A stretch of DNA of 8,707 nucleotides from Actinomycetes bacterium. Its GTDB lineage: Bacteria > Actinomycetota > Acidimicrobiia > Acidimicrobiales > RAAP-2. The notes under the pieces were generated by a model. The model searched no databases. It worked only from the letters and a program-made list of their open reading frames with translations, and had not been told where the DNA came from. A program made the position numbers and the translations under genes. The DNA lies in assembly GCA_021805305.1 (NCBI GenBank), contig JAJZFO010000116.1:1-8707 (forward strand), written 5' to 3'. Shown here piece after piece: positions 1 to 6,492 of the stretch (positions are counted from its first letter, which is position 1; each line of letters opens with the position of its first letter).

Positions 1-519
1 CGTCCAATTGAGCCGCCAGAACGATCGCTCGCTCGTGAGCCGCTCGAAGACACCGGTGGTCGGGCGCGACAACACGTCACGGTAGCCCGGGACGGGGGCG
101 TGGATATCGTCGAGACCGCGCCCGATCTTGGTGGCGAGAGACCAGCGCGAGGGGAAGCACACGCACGCGGCGCGCAGTCGCCAGACGTCATCGCGCACCA
201 GAACGCACAGATCCTCCTGCACCAGGCGCGCCGCGGCCACCACGGGGTGGTCGAGACCACCCGGGGCCACGTCCCCGGGGCGCGGGCCATAGGTCGCCAA
301 CCACCTGAGAACCTCGTCGTAGAGTTCCTCACTGGGCGCCTGGCCCTCGGGCTGGGTCGCCACCACGGACTCGGGCATCTCGCGTAAGAGCCGCGCCTTG
401 AGCGCCAACTCCTCGTCGCGGCGATCGTCGACCTCGAGCCAGTGGGCGTCCTCGAGCGGCCGCAGTCCCATCGCCATGCGCCACCCTCGCGCGTCGAGCG
501 GGACGTAGGGCGTCACCAC
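1..519 (-). CDS. DUF3445 / heme-dependent oxidative N-demethylase-like protein, 5' part (runs off the left edge)
   Basis: Translating the minus strand from GTG at 519 gives 173 residues that stay open to base 1, so the C-terminus lies outside the window. Seen: the N-terminal block PYVPLDARGWRMAMGLRPL (residues 4-22), then HWLEVDDR (26-33), QEDLCVL (101-107), CFPSRW (121-126), KIGRGLDDIHAPVPGY (131-146) and FWRLNW (167-172). This series of blocks is typical of DUF3445 (Pfam PF11927), the family of the heme-dependent dimethylamine N-demethylase alpha subunit. Known for the family: an oxygen-using heme enzyme that oxidatively demethylates small amines. The actual substrate here is unknown. The start lies 4 bp after the stop of the 47-aa membrane protein. 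No clear ribosome site was seen, which suggests translational coupling. A second GTG at 516 is equally possible. Family membership is quite secure; the reaction is inferred. Confidence 0.87.
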   Translation of the reverse strand, partial: MVTPYVPLDARGWRMAMGLRPLEDAHWLEVDDRRDEELALKARLLREMPESVVATQPEGQAPSEELYDEVLRWLATYGPRPGDVAPGGLDHPVVAAARLVQEDLCVLVRDDVWRLRAACVCFPSRWSLATKIGRGLDDIHAPVPGYRDVLSRPTTGVFERLTSERSFWRLNWT

Positions 520-523
520 GTCG

Positions 524-667
524 CTACTTGCCGCGGGTGCGCACGACGAAGACGTAAAAGATCAGGGCGGCGATGGGTACGGCCAGGACGACGAAGCGCG
601 CGGCCGGCAGGGCGGCACCACGGTGCACGTTGAGGGGCACCGTGGTGGCCCACCAAAGAACGTTCAA
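524..667 (-). CDS. 47-residue single-pass membrane protein, unknown function
   Basis: A short frame on the minus strand runs from TTG at 667 to a TAG at 526-524. It has a GGAG ribosome site 5 bases before the TTG; GTG at 670 is an alternative start, and an in-frame stop at 682-680 rules out longer forms. The product begins LNVLWWATTVPLNV, followed by a short polar stretch (HRG, residues 15-17), a hydrophobic helix at about residues 25-42 (FVVLAVPIAALIFYVFVV) and a basic tail RTRGK. This is a plausible tiny inner-membrane protein with a positively charged cytoplasmic end. It sits 93 bp after the DUF1003-like gene and 4 bp before the DUF3445 start, so it probably shares a transcript with both. 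I do not recognise a family. Conserved company with DUF3445 genes would support it as a real gene and possible partner. Confidence 0.6.
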   Translation of the reverse strand: MNVLWWATTVPLNVHRGAALPAARFVVLAVPIAALIFYVFVVRTRGK

Positions 668-760
668 CACGACTCCAAACTACGCGCGTGCGCGACGCCT
701 CTCCAATTCTGCGCCTCAGGGCGAGCGACGCCCCTCGTGGGACGAGCCAGTCGGCGCCGG

Positions 761-1228
761 CTACGAGGCGGAGGGCCCCACCAGCTTCTCGAGTCGCGCC
801 ACGATGTCGGAGATGGCCTGGTCCTGGGCGAGCAGGTGCTTTTGGATCTCCTCCGCCTCCTTCAACACCGCCTCGGCGTCCTTGTAGGTGTCCTCCGCGC
901 GTTTGTCGGCGGCCGCGGCCTGGATGTTCTGACCCACGATGATGATCGGCAGTAGGACGAGCTGCAAGAAGCTGCTCGACAGCCACACGATCACGTAGTA
1001 CGTGCCCTGGGAGATCGCCGAGGGGAGGGCGAACAGGGCCAGGATGGTGAACACGTAGGCCGCCCACATGGTGCCGACCACCAGGGTGACCTTGAGTCCG
1101 AATCGCGCGTTGAAGCGCACGAAGGGGTTCTTGTGGTTGACGCGGCGCACGTCGTCGGTCTTGACCGGTCGGTTCTGGCGAAGTTCCGCCGCACGGGGAT
1201 GCCGGACGTATTCGTAGATGTTCTCCAT
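761..1228 (-). CDS. DUF1003-like membrane protein
   Basis: 155 residues from ATG at 1228 to TAG at 761-763. Seen: a polar N-terminus (1-40), two transmembrane helices at about 47-70 (VTLVVGTMWAAYVFTILALF...) and 78-98, the segment LLPIIIVGQNIQ (92-103), then a charged amphipathic helix at 105-148 (AADKRAEDTYKDAEAV...) that looks like a coiled coil. Two helices followed by a QN-x-Q segment and a charged helix match the DUF1003 pattern, in its variant with GTMW in helix 1. The family's function is not established. It starts 46 bp downstream of the sqdB stop on the same strand with no terminator seen between, so co-transcription is likely. GGAG abuts the ATG directly, too close for a good ribosome site, and no other in-frame start is visible upstream. 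The product is a membrane protein with high confidence; the family name is moderately secure. Confidence 0.8.
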   Translation of the reverse strand: MENIYEYVRHPRAAELRQNRPVKTDDVRRVNHKNPFVRFNARFGLKVTLVVGTMWAAYVFTILALFALPSAISQGTYYVIVWLSSSFLQLVLLPIIIVGQNIQAAAADKRAEDTYKDAEAVLKEAEEIQKHLLAQDQAISDIVARLEKLVGPSAS

Positions 1229-1274
1229 CTCCGAAGTCTCACACGCGCAGACGCGCCGCGAGCGTCTTTCGCGA

Positions 1275-2471
1275 CTACTTCACCTGAAGGTCCGGGGAGG
1301 TCTCCATACCCTTGCGCCAGACCGAACGCGCGATGATCTTGGTGGTGTCGGCGCGGTCGCGGTACTTCACGGCGATGTCGCGAGACTCTTCGAGAAGTCC
1401 GTCGGACAGCAGGGTGGGGTTGAGGCCCAGCTCGAGGAACTGGTCGCGGCTCACGTTCAGTTCGTTCTCGGCCGCCTCATTGCGCGGGTTGGGCAGGTAG
1501 GCCACCTCCACGCCCGTCTGCTTGGCGATGAGCTCGGCGAGCTCGCGCACGCGATAGGTCTCGGTGACCTGGTTGAACACCTTCACGGGATCGGCGTTCT
1601 TGGGCGGATTCTCCAGCGCGATCTGGATGCAACGCACGGTGTCGCGGATGTGGATGAACGCTCGGGTCTGGCCACCGGTCCCGTGCACGGTCAGCGGGTG
1701 GCCAATCGCCGCCTGCATCAAGAAGCGGTTCAGCACCGTGCCGTAGTCCCCGTCGTAGTCGAAGCGGTTGATCAGGCGCTCGTCGAGGGCGGTCTGGGGC
1801 GTCTGGGTGCCCCAGACGATGCCCTGGTGAAGGTCGGTGATGCGCAGGAGGTCGTTCTTGGCGTAGAACGCGAAGAGCAGCTGGTCGAGGGTCTTGGTCA
1901 GGTGGTACACCGAACCGGGATTGGCGGGGTGCAGGATCTCGCGGTCGATCTCCCCGTCGGGGGTGGGGACCTTCACGGTCAAGTAGCCCTCGGGGATCGG
2001 GGCCGTGCCGCTCCAGCCGTAGCCGTAGACGCCCATGGTCCCCAGGTGCACCAGCGCGATGTCACGTCCGCTCGCCACGATCGCGGCGAGCACGTTGTGG
2101 GTACCGCGGACGTTGTTGTCGACGGTGTAGCGCTTGGCGATGGTGCTGCGCATGGAATAAGGGGCCGCGCGCTGCTCGCCGAAGTGGACAATGGCGTCGG
2201 GTTGGGTGTCGCGCAGCAGGGTCTCGAACCGGTCGAACTCCTCGGCGAGGTCGAGATTGACGAAGCCGATGTCCTTACCGGTGAGTTCCTTCCAGACGCG
2301 CACGCGCTCGCCCATCGGGCGAATCGGCGTCAGGGACTCCACTTCGAGTTCGATATCGATCTCGCGGCGACTCAGGTTGTCCACGATGACGACGTCGTGG
2401 CCGATGTCCGAAAGGTGCAGTGCCGTCGGCCAGCCGCAAAATCCGTCGCCGCCCAGTACCAATACCTTCAT
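1275..2471 (-). CDS. sqdB: UDP-sulfoquinovose synthase (SQD1/SqdB type)
   Basis: 398 residues, an extended short-chain dehydrogenase/epimerase fold. Known reaction: UDP-glucose + sulfite to UDP-sulfoquinovose using bound NAD+, the head-group donor for the sulfolipid SQDG or for sulfoquinovose-containing glycans. Seen: the Rossmann glycine motif GGDGFCGW at 7-14; the SQD1-type segment IVDNLSRREID (29-39) and SLTPI (46-50); HFGEQRAAPYSM (96-107); VHLGTMGVYGYG (141-152) with the catalytic Thr145; and SVYHLTK (187-193) with the Tyr189/Lys193 pair. TRAFIHIRDTVRCI lies at 269-282. Length and motif order match the plant and cyanobacterial enzymes, not generic UDP-glucose epimerases. The start is firm: GAGGAG lies 5 bases before the ATG. 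It heads a possible four-gene minus-strand run with the DUF1003-like, 47-aa and DUF3445 genes. No SqdX/SQD2-type transferase is visible, so the acceptor (lipid or glycan) cannot be told. Confidence 0.95.
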   Translation of the reverse strand: MKVLVLGGDGFCGWPTALHLSDIGHDVVIVDNLSRREIDIELEVESLTPIRPMGERVRVWKELTGKDIGFVNLDLAEEFDRFETLLRDTQPDAIVHFGEQRAAPYSMRSTIAKRYTVDNNVRGTHNVLAAIVASGRDIALVHLGTMGVYGYGWSGTAPIPEGYLTVKVPTPDGEIDREILHPANPGSVYHLTKTLDQLLFAFYAKNDLLRITDLHQGIVWGTQTPQTALDERLINRFDYDGDYGTVLNRFLMQAAIGHPLTVHGTGGQTRAFIHIRDTVRCIQIALENPPKNADPVKVFNQVTETYRVRELAELIAKQTGVEVAYLPNPRNEAAENELNVSRDQFLELGLNPTLLSDGLLEESRDIAVKYRDRADTTKIIARSVWRKGMETSPDLQVK

Positions 2472-2472
2472 G

Positions 2473-2480
2473 TCAACTCC
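2473..2480 (-). promoter_or_regulatory. Strong ribosome binding site of sqdB
   Basis: On the minus strand the sequence GAGGAG followed by TTGAC leads into ATG at 2471. This near-perfect Shine-Dalgarno at ideal spacing decides the sqdB start and is stronger than those of most other genes in the window. Confidence 0.8.
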
Positions 2481-2500
2481 TCAGTTCTGTGCCGTCACCT

Positions 2501-2535
2501 TGCGCGACAAAGCGCGTCCTTTCGACGGTCGCGCA
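2501..2535. repeat. 8-bp inverted repeat upstream of sqdB
   Basis: TGCGCGAC at 2501-2508 is the exact reverse complement of GTCGCGCA at 2528-2535, with 19 bp between. It lies 30-64 bp before the sqdB ATG, where an operator or leader hairpin would act. In GC-rich DNA an 8-bp repeat can occur by chance, so a regulatory role is only a suggestion. Confidence 0.3.
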
Positions 2536-2741
2536 GTTATCAACTCTACCAGCGCGCCCCCGCGGGCCCGGAGGAGAGGCCACGAGAGCGGTCTTCACAT
2601 CCAATTCCCAGACGCCCCTCGGCGTCACGCTCGCGCGACGCCACCGGCGACATCGATGACGGCGGCGACCCCGTGACCGGGACTCGAGGTCGATGCGACT
2701 TCTCGTCAACGCCCCGCGGCGCGTCGCCCCCGATCATCGAG

Positions 2742-2754
2742 CGCCGACACGGCG
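2742..2754 (-). terminator. Possible weak hairpin after AIM24
   Basis: On the minus strand CGCCG-TGT-CGGCG forms a perfect 5-bp stem with a 3-base loop about 10 bases after the AIM24 stop. There is no T-run. It could be a non-canonical actinobacterial terminator, but equally a chance GC hairpin. Confidence 0.2.
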
Positions 2755-2763
2755 TTGGCCACC

Positions 2764-3564
2764 TCAGCCGAGCTTGAAGCCACCGATGTTGAAGCCGCTC
2801 CCCCCGCCGCCACCGCCCTCGTTGGCCGGCATGTAGGGGGCCAGCGCGTGCGCGAGTCCCGGGATGGTCATCGTCTGCAGATAGACAGTGCCGGGTCCGG
2901 TCAATTTGGCCAAGAAGATCGTGTCGGCGCCGAAGAGCATGTTCTTGATCCCCTTGACCATTTGGATATCGAGTTGCACGCTCGCGTCGAAGAGGCCGAT
3001 GTGGCCGGGGTGCACCATCATCGATTCGCCCGGCGCCAGGTCGTAGGTCACGAGTTCACCCGAGAGTTCGATCCACGCGGTGCCCTCGCCAGCGATGCGC
3101 TGGAGGATGAAGCCGTTGCCCGAGAAGATCCCGACCCCCAACTTCTGCTGGAAGCCGAGATTGAGCGACACGTCATCGGTGGCCGCCAAGAAACCGTGGC
3201 GCGAGACCATGTACTCGCGACTGGCACTCACGTTGATCGCCCGGATGTGACCCGGCATCTTGGCGGCGAAGGCGACCACGCCGACGCCCCCCGAGGCGGT
3301 GAACTGCGACATGAAGATCGTCCCTCCGGCCACGGCGCGCTTGAACACGCCCGCCAGACCGGCGCCGCCGGCGCCGCTCGTGTGGGTGCTCATCGTCACC
3401 GTGGGGGTCATCCACGACATCTCGCCACCCTGGGAGATCACCGATTGACCGGGCTGCAGCTGCACCTCGAGCACCGGCAGGGTGGTGCCGAGGACCCGGT
3501 GAGCCACCCCCGTGCTCTCGGCGTCGGAGAATTCGGGCAATCCGTCTTCGATGTGTTCAGCCAT
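2764..3564 (-). CDS. AIM24 family (TIGR00266-like) protein
   Basis: 266 residues. Known: AIM24 proteins are jelly-roll-like beta proteins found in bacteria and mitochondria; bacterial roles are undefined. Seen: an N-terminal segment ending in GGEMSWM (46-52), a glycine-rich loop SGAGGAGLAG (63-72), GGTIFMSQF (80-88), the repeated-half motif GVGIFSGNGFIL (143-154), AGEGTAW (158-164), MMVHPGHIGLFD (182-193), GPGTVYLQT (223-231) and a Gly-rich tail at 250-266. These are the recurring blocks of the family, and the length is normal. The start was chosen as ATG 3564 because GGAAGG lies 6 bases upstream; ATG 3570 directly abuts that site. There is no signal peptide or membrane helix, so it is probably cytoplasmic or peripheral. 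It is monocistronic or the first gene of the minus-strand run, with a candidate ECF-type promoter at 3598-3621. Confidence 0.9.
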   Translation of the reverse strand: MAEHIEDGLPEFSDAESTGVAHRVLGTTLPVLEVQLQPGQSVISQGGEMSWMTPTVTMSTHTSGAGGAGLAGVFKRAVAGGTIFMSQFTASGGVGVVAFAAKMPGHIRAINVSASREYMVSRHGFLAATDDVSLNLGFQQKLGVGIFSGNGFILQRIAGEGTAWIELSGELVTYDLAPGESMMVHPGHIGLFDASVQLDIQMVKGIKNMLFGADTIFLAKLTGPGTVYLQTMTIPGLAHALAPYMPANEGGGGGGSGFNIGGFKLG

Positions 3565-3597
3565 GCGCATCCTTCCAGTGACGTGTTCGCCATTTCT

Positions 3598-3621
3598 AAC
3601 ACCATCACGTCTCGCGATTCC
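3598..3621 (-). promoter_or_regulatory. Candidate ECF-sigma promoter for AIM24
   Basis: On the minus strand GGAAT (3621-3617) is followed by 16 bases and then GTT (3600-3598), resembling the GGAA-N16/18-GTT pattern of ECF sigma factors of the SigR/SigE type in actinobacteria. The predicted start would lie near 3590, leaving a leader of about 25 bases with the ribosome site. Short motifs like this occur by chance, so this is tentative. Confidence 0.3.
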
Positions 3622-3840
3622 AGCGACGCTCGACCCGATCGCCCACGTGAGAGGAGGGTCGGTTCGCGCGTCAGGGCCCGTCGCGAGCGACGATCGACGC
3701 CGCTGGCGAGCTCGCGAGCGCCGGGCTGGGTCGTGGTCAGTCGCCAAAGCGATCGCTCGAGAATCGCTCGCACCTCAACGAGGACCCGAGGGACGTGGGG
3801 ATCCGGCGGCCCGATACGGGGTTCGCCAGCGACGAAGGGC

Positions 3841-3883
3841 GCTCTGGTGGTGGTCGCAGCCGAGTCCACGACCACCACCGAGC
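3841..3883. repeat. Strong hairpin in the divergent gap
   Basis: The left arm at 3841-3856 (GCTC-T-GGTGGTGGTCG) and the right arm at 3869-3883 (CGACCACCACC-GAGC) pair over 15 bp with one bulged T and a 12-base loop. Eleven of the pairs are uninterrupted. No T-run follows on either strand, and the flanking genes point away from it, so it is not an obvious terminator for them. It could be part of a small RNA, a protein-binding cruciform, or a by-product of low-complexity GGT/ACC repeats. Confidence 0.6.
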
Positions 3884-4105
3884 CCAACACGCATCCGACT
3901 GCCGCGAAGCCCCTGGGGACCCTTGGTACACGCCGGCGTCGATGCGGCATGTCCGCAGAGTATCACCCCCGCATTTTGCCTCGCGAATCTTCTTAGAAAG
4001 GCTGGTCATCCGCGGGCGACGGCGACGGCGCGCGCCAGCGCCGGCCCACCACGTAAGGAACTTCGACCCACGGCGTAGCGCCGCGAAGTGGTACATGATG
4101 GGGAA

Positions 4106-6466
4106 ATGGATGAACCGCACGGTGCCCTCGCGCCTCGCCGATCACGGTGGTGGGCGTTCGCGTTGCCCTCGGCCGTGGCGATCGGGCTGCTCATCGGGAT
4201 CGTGCTCTACGTCGCGGCGGCGCACGGGGCCGCGCGCGCCACGTGGTTCACGGTCGGGGTGATTGGCGCGGTCTTCTCGGTCACCGACCTGGTCCAGGAA
4301 CTGCGGCGAGGGCGTTTCGGCATCGACCCGCTCGCCCTGCTCTCGATCGTCGGCGCGACACTCGTGCACGAGTACCTCGCCGCCGCCATCATCAGCGTGA
4401 TGTTGGCCAGCGGCCGCGCACTCGAACAATGGGCGACCCATCGTGCGCGCCGAGAGCTCCAGGCGCTCCTCGTGCGCGTCCCCAAGACCGCGCACGTTCT
4501 TCGCGACGACGCGGTGAGCACCGTGCCCCTCGAGACGGTCGGCGCCGGCGACCTCATCCTGGTCGAATCGGGTGAGATGGTGCCGATCGACGGCACGATC
4601 ATGTCCCCGTCCGTCGCGCTCGACGAGTCCGCGCTCACCGGGGAGTCCTTGCCGGTTGAACGCGCACTCGGCGACCACGTGCGCAGTGGCGCGCTCAACG
4701 TGGGGTCCCCCCTGCAGATCCGCGCGACGGCCAGTGCCGCCGAGAGCACCTACGCCGGGATCATCCGTTTGGTGCGCGACGCGGAGTCGACGCCCGTGCC
4801 CTTCGTGCGACTCGCCGACCGATACTCCCAGGGCTTCCTCGTCGTGGCGCTCATCGTGGCGGGCGTGGCGTGGCTCGTGGGCGGACCCACCCGCGCCGTG
4901 GCCGTCTTGGTGGTCGCGACGCCCTGCCCGTTGATCCTCGCGGTACCCGTGGCGCTGGTCTCGGGACTCTCACGCGCGGCCCAGTCGGGGATCATCGTCA
5001 AGAGCGGAGCGGTCCTCGAGCAACTCTCACACTGTCGCACCCTGTTGATCGACAAGACGGGCACCATCACCCGGGGTCGACCCGAGCTCAGCGAGGTCAT
5101 CGTCGCCCCCTCCGCCACGACCGCGGACGAGTTGTTACGGCTCGCGGGATCACTCGATCAGACGTCGCCTCACATCCTGGCCAACGCCATCGTGCAGTCG
5201 GCGCTCAGTCGGGGCCTCGAGCTCGCGATGCCCACCGGCGTGCGGGAAGTCGCCGGCAGCGGCATCAGTGGCGACGTGGGCGCTCGACACGTCCGCGTCG
5301 GCACGGCGACGTGGTGCGGCGTCGAGGGATCGGCGGCCTGGGCCCACGGCGCGCGTCGACGGGCCCGTCTGGACGGGGCCCTGACCGTCTTCGTCGGGGT
5401 CGACGCACGGCCCGCGGGGGCCCTCGTGTTCGACGATCCGATCCGACCCGACGTGGTGCGCACGCTGCGATCACTGCGTCGGCGCGGCATCGCGCGTATC
5501 GCGATGGTCACGGGAGACCGTATCGAAGTGGCCGAGACGGTGTGCGCCACCATCGGCGTCGACGCCGTTCTCGCCGAACGCACGCCCCAGGAGAAACTCG
5601 ACATCGCGCGCGACGAGTCGTCGCGGGCGCCGACGGTCATGGTGGGAGACGGCATCAACGACGCGCCGGCCCTCGCCCTCGCCAACGTCGGGGTGGCGAT
5701 GGGTTCGCGAGCGGCCAGCGCCGCGTCCGAGGCCGCGGACGTGATCTTGACGTCGGATCGACTCGATCGACTCGACGATGCGATGGCCATCGCGCAACGT
5801 TCCCTCGTCATCGCGCGACAGAGCATGATCACGGGGATCTCGCTCTCCCTGTCGGCCATGGTGATCGCCGCCATCGGCTGGCTACCGGCCGTCTGGGGGG
5901 CGCTGCTCCAGGAGGTCATCGACGTCGCGGTCATCGTCAACTCCCTTCGCGCGCTACGTCCCCAGGAGAGGGCCGTGCGCCTCAGTCCCGACGAGCTGTT
6001 GGTCACCGCCCAGTTCCGCCACGAACACGTTGCGATGCGTGCGCGCATCGAGGAGATCCGTCACGTGGCCGACGAGCTGGGTTCGTTGAGCCCGGCCGCA
6101 ACGTTGTCCGCCGTGCGCGCCGTACACACGATGCTGGTCAAGGAGATCCTTCCCCACGAAGAGGCCGAGGAGTCAACGCTCTACCCCGTCCTCGAGCGCG
6201 TGATGGGTGGTCGTGAACCGCTGGGCGCGATGAGCCACGCACACCGCGAGATCGCTCACCAGATCCGACGTCTCGGCCAAGTGATCGACGACATGCCACT
6301 TCACGAGATGCAAGAGGCCGACCTGGCTGAACTGCGCGCACTCCTCTACGGGTTGCACGTGATCGTGAAGCTCCACACCGCCCAAGAGGAGGAGAACTAC
6401 CTCTACTTCGACGACCGACGCCTCGAGATCGCGGATCCGCGATCGATGTCGGTGGCCGGTCGGTGA
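4106..6466 (+). CDS. P1B-5 type heavy-metal ATPase with C-terminal hemerythrin-like domain
   Basis: 786 residues from ATG 4106; an in-frame GTG at 4088 would add six. Seen: N-terminal membrane helices (about 18-105), actuator motif TGES (178-181), transmembrane motif TPCP (272-275), phosphorylation site DKTGT with Asp316, SPHILA (354-359), nucleotide-site GSG (384-386), TGD (469-471), GDGIND (514-519) and last helices with QEVIDVAVIVNSLRAL. No CxxC or His-rich metal-binding N-terminus is present. From about 630 a hemerythrin-like four-helix domain follows with candidate iron ligands His639/641, His684-x3-Glu688, His711/713/718, His751 and His757-x4-Glu761. Known: TPCP plus a hemerythrin tail defines P1B-5 pumps such as rhizobial Nia, which export Ni2+ and Fe2+. 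Here it should pump Ni/Fe out across the inner membrane, with the di-iron domain possibly sensing iron or oxygen. It stands alone on the plus strand. Class is very secure; metal is inferred. Confidence 0.93.
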   Translation: MDEPHGALAPRRSRWWAFALPSAVAIGLLIGIVLYVAAAHGAARATWFTVGVIGAVFSVTDLVQELRRGRFGIDPLALLSIVGATLVHEYLAAAIISVMLASGRALEQWATHRARRELQALLVRVPKTAHVLRDDAVSTVPLETVGAGDLILVESGEMVPIDGTIMSPSVALDESALTGESLPVERALGDHVRSGALNVGSPLQIRATASAAESTYAGIIRLVRDAESTPVPFVRLADRYSQGFLVVALIVAGVAWLVGGPTRAVAVLVVATPCPLILAVPVALVSGLSRAAQSGIIVKSGAVLEQLSHCRTLLIDKTGTITRGRPELSEVIVAPSATTADELLRLAGSLDQTSPHILANAIVQSALSRGLELAMPTGVREVAGSGISGDVGARHVRVGTATWCGVEGSAAWAHGARRRARLDGALTVFVGVDARPAGALVFDDPIRPDVVRTLRSLRRRGIARIAMVTGDRIEVAETVCATIGVDAVLAERTPQEKLDIARDESSRAPTVMVGDGINDAPALALANVGVAMGSRAASAASEAADVILTSDRLDRLDDAMAIAQRSLVIARQSMITGISLSLSAMVIAAIGWLPAVWGALLQEVIDVAVIVNSLRALRPQERAVRLSPDELLVTAQFRHEHVAMRARIEEIRHVADELGSLSPAATLSAVRAVHTMLVKEILPHEEAEESTLYPVLERVMGGREPLGAMSHAHREIAHQIRRLGQVIDDMPLHEMQEADLAELRALLYGLHVIVKLHTAQEEENYLYFDDRRLEIADPRSMSVAGR

Positions 6467-6492
6467 GTGGGCGCGTCCGACGTGGCCCTCAC
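6463..6492. terminator. Possible bidirectional hairpin between convergent stops
   Basis: GTGAG-T-GG at 6463-6470 can pair with CC-CTCAC at 6486-6492 (7 bp with one bulge, 15-base loop). It spans both stop codons of the convergent ATPase and CAP genes, which lie only 22 bp apart. There is no T-run. The position suits a shared terminator, but the stem is modest. Confidence 0.25.

Larger units (their letters stand above)
2472..2763. other. Intergenic gap between AIM24 and sqdB
   Basis: No convincing gene was found in these 292 bp; reading frames are short and rich in Arg/Ser/Pro without family resemblance. The region holds the sqdB ribosome site next to 2472, an 8-bp inverted repeat at 2501-2508/2528-2535, and a small hairpin just after the AIM24 stop (2742-2754). 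A TAGAGT hexamer on the minus strand near 2550 could be a -10 box but has no good -35 partner. The gap is long enough for sqdB to have its own promoter. Confidence 0.5.
3565..4105. other. Divergent intergenic region between AIM24 and the P1B-5 ATPase
   Basis: 541 bp with no gene that I can support. The gap carries a candidate ECF-sigma promoter for AIM24 (3598-3621), a strong hairpin (3841-3883) and a smaller inverted repeat TGCGG-N5-CCGCA at 3943-3957. A minus-strand frame starting at 3950 has a basic, signal-like N-terminus but runs 127 bp into AIM24, so I do not call it. No tRNA-like fold or known riboswitch was recognised. The length is unusual for this compact window, so a small RNA or an unannotated short gene remains possible. 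Confidence 0.5.

Noticed and set aside
733..768. Bulged hairpin over the DUF1003-like stop (CCTCGT...AGCC / GGCTACGAGG)
   Set aside because: It needs a six-base bulge, overlaps coding sequence and has no T-run; not convincing as a terminator.
1218..2777. Very long plus-strand open frame (519 codons)
   Set aside because: It lies antisense to sqdB in a GC-rich gene and reads as His/Val/Gly-rich shadow sequence, whereas the minus strand gives a clear SQD1-type enzyme.
3438..3950. Minus-strand frame with a basic, hydrophobic, signal-like N-terminus
   Set aside because: It overlaps the AIM24 start by 127 bp in another frame, has no ribosome site seen, and its hydrophobic run is produced by the low-complexity GGT/ACC hairpin repeat.
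2755..3996. Long plus-strand open frame (413 codons) opposite AIM24
   Set aside because: It is antisense to a well-supported AIM24 gene and is rich in His/Arg/Asp with no motif.
5170..6048. Minus-strand frame of 292 codons opposite the ATPase
   Set aside because: Ser/Arg/Ala-rich composition and no recognisable motif; antisense shadow.
4870..6216. Long plus-strand frame inside the ATPase (448 codons)
   Set aside because: Arg/Gly-rich out-of-frame shadow; the ATPase motifs run continuously in the other frame.
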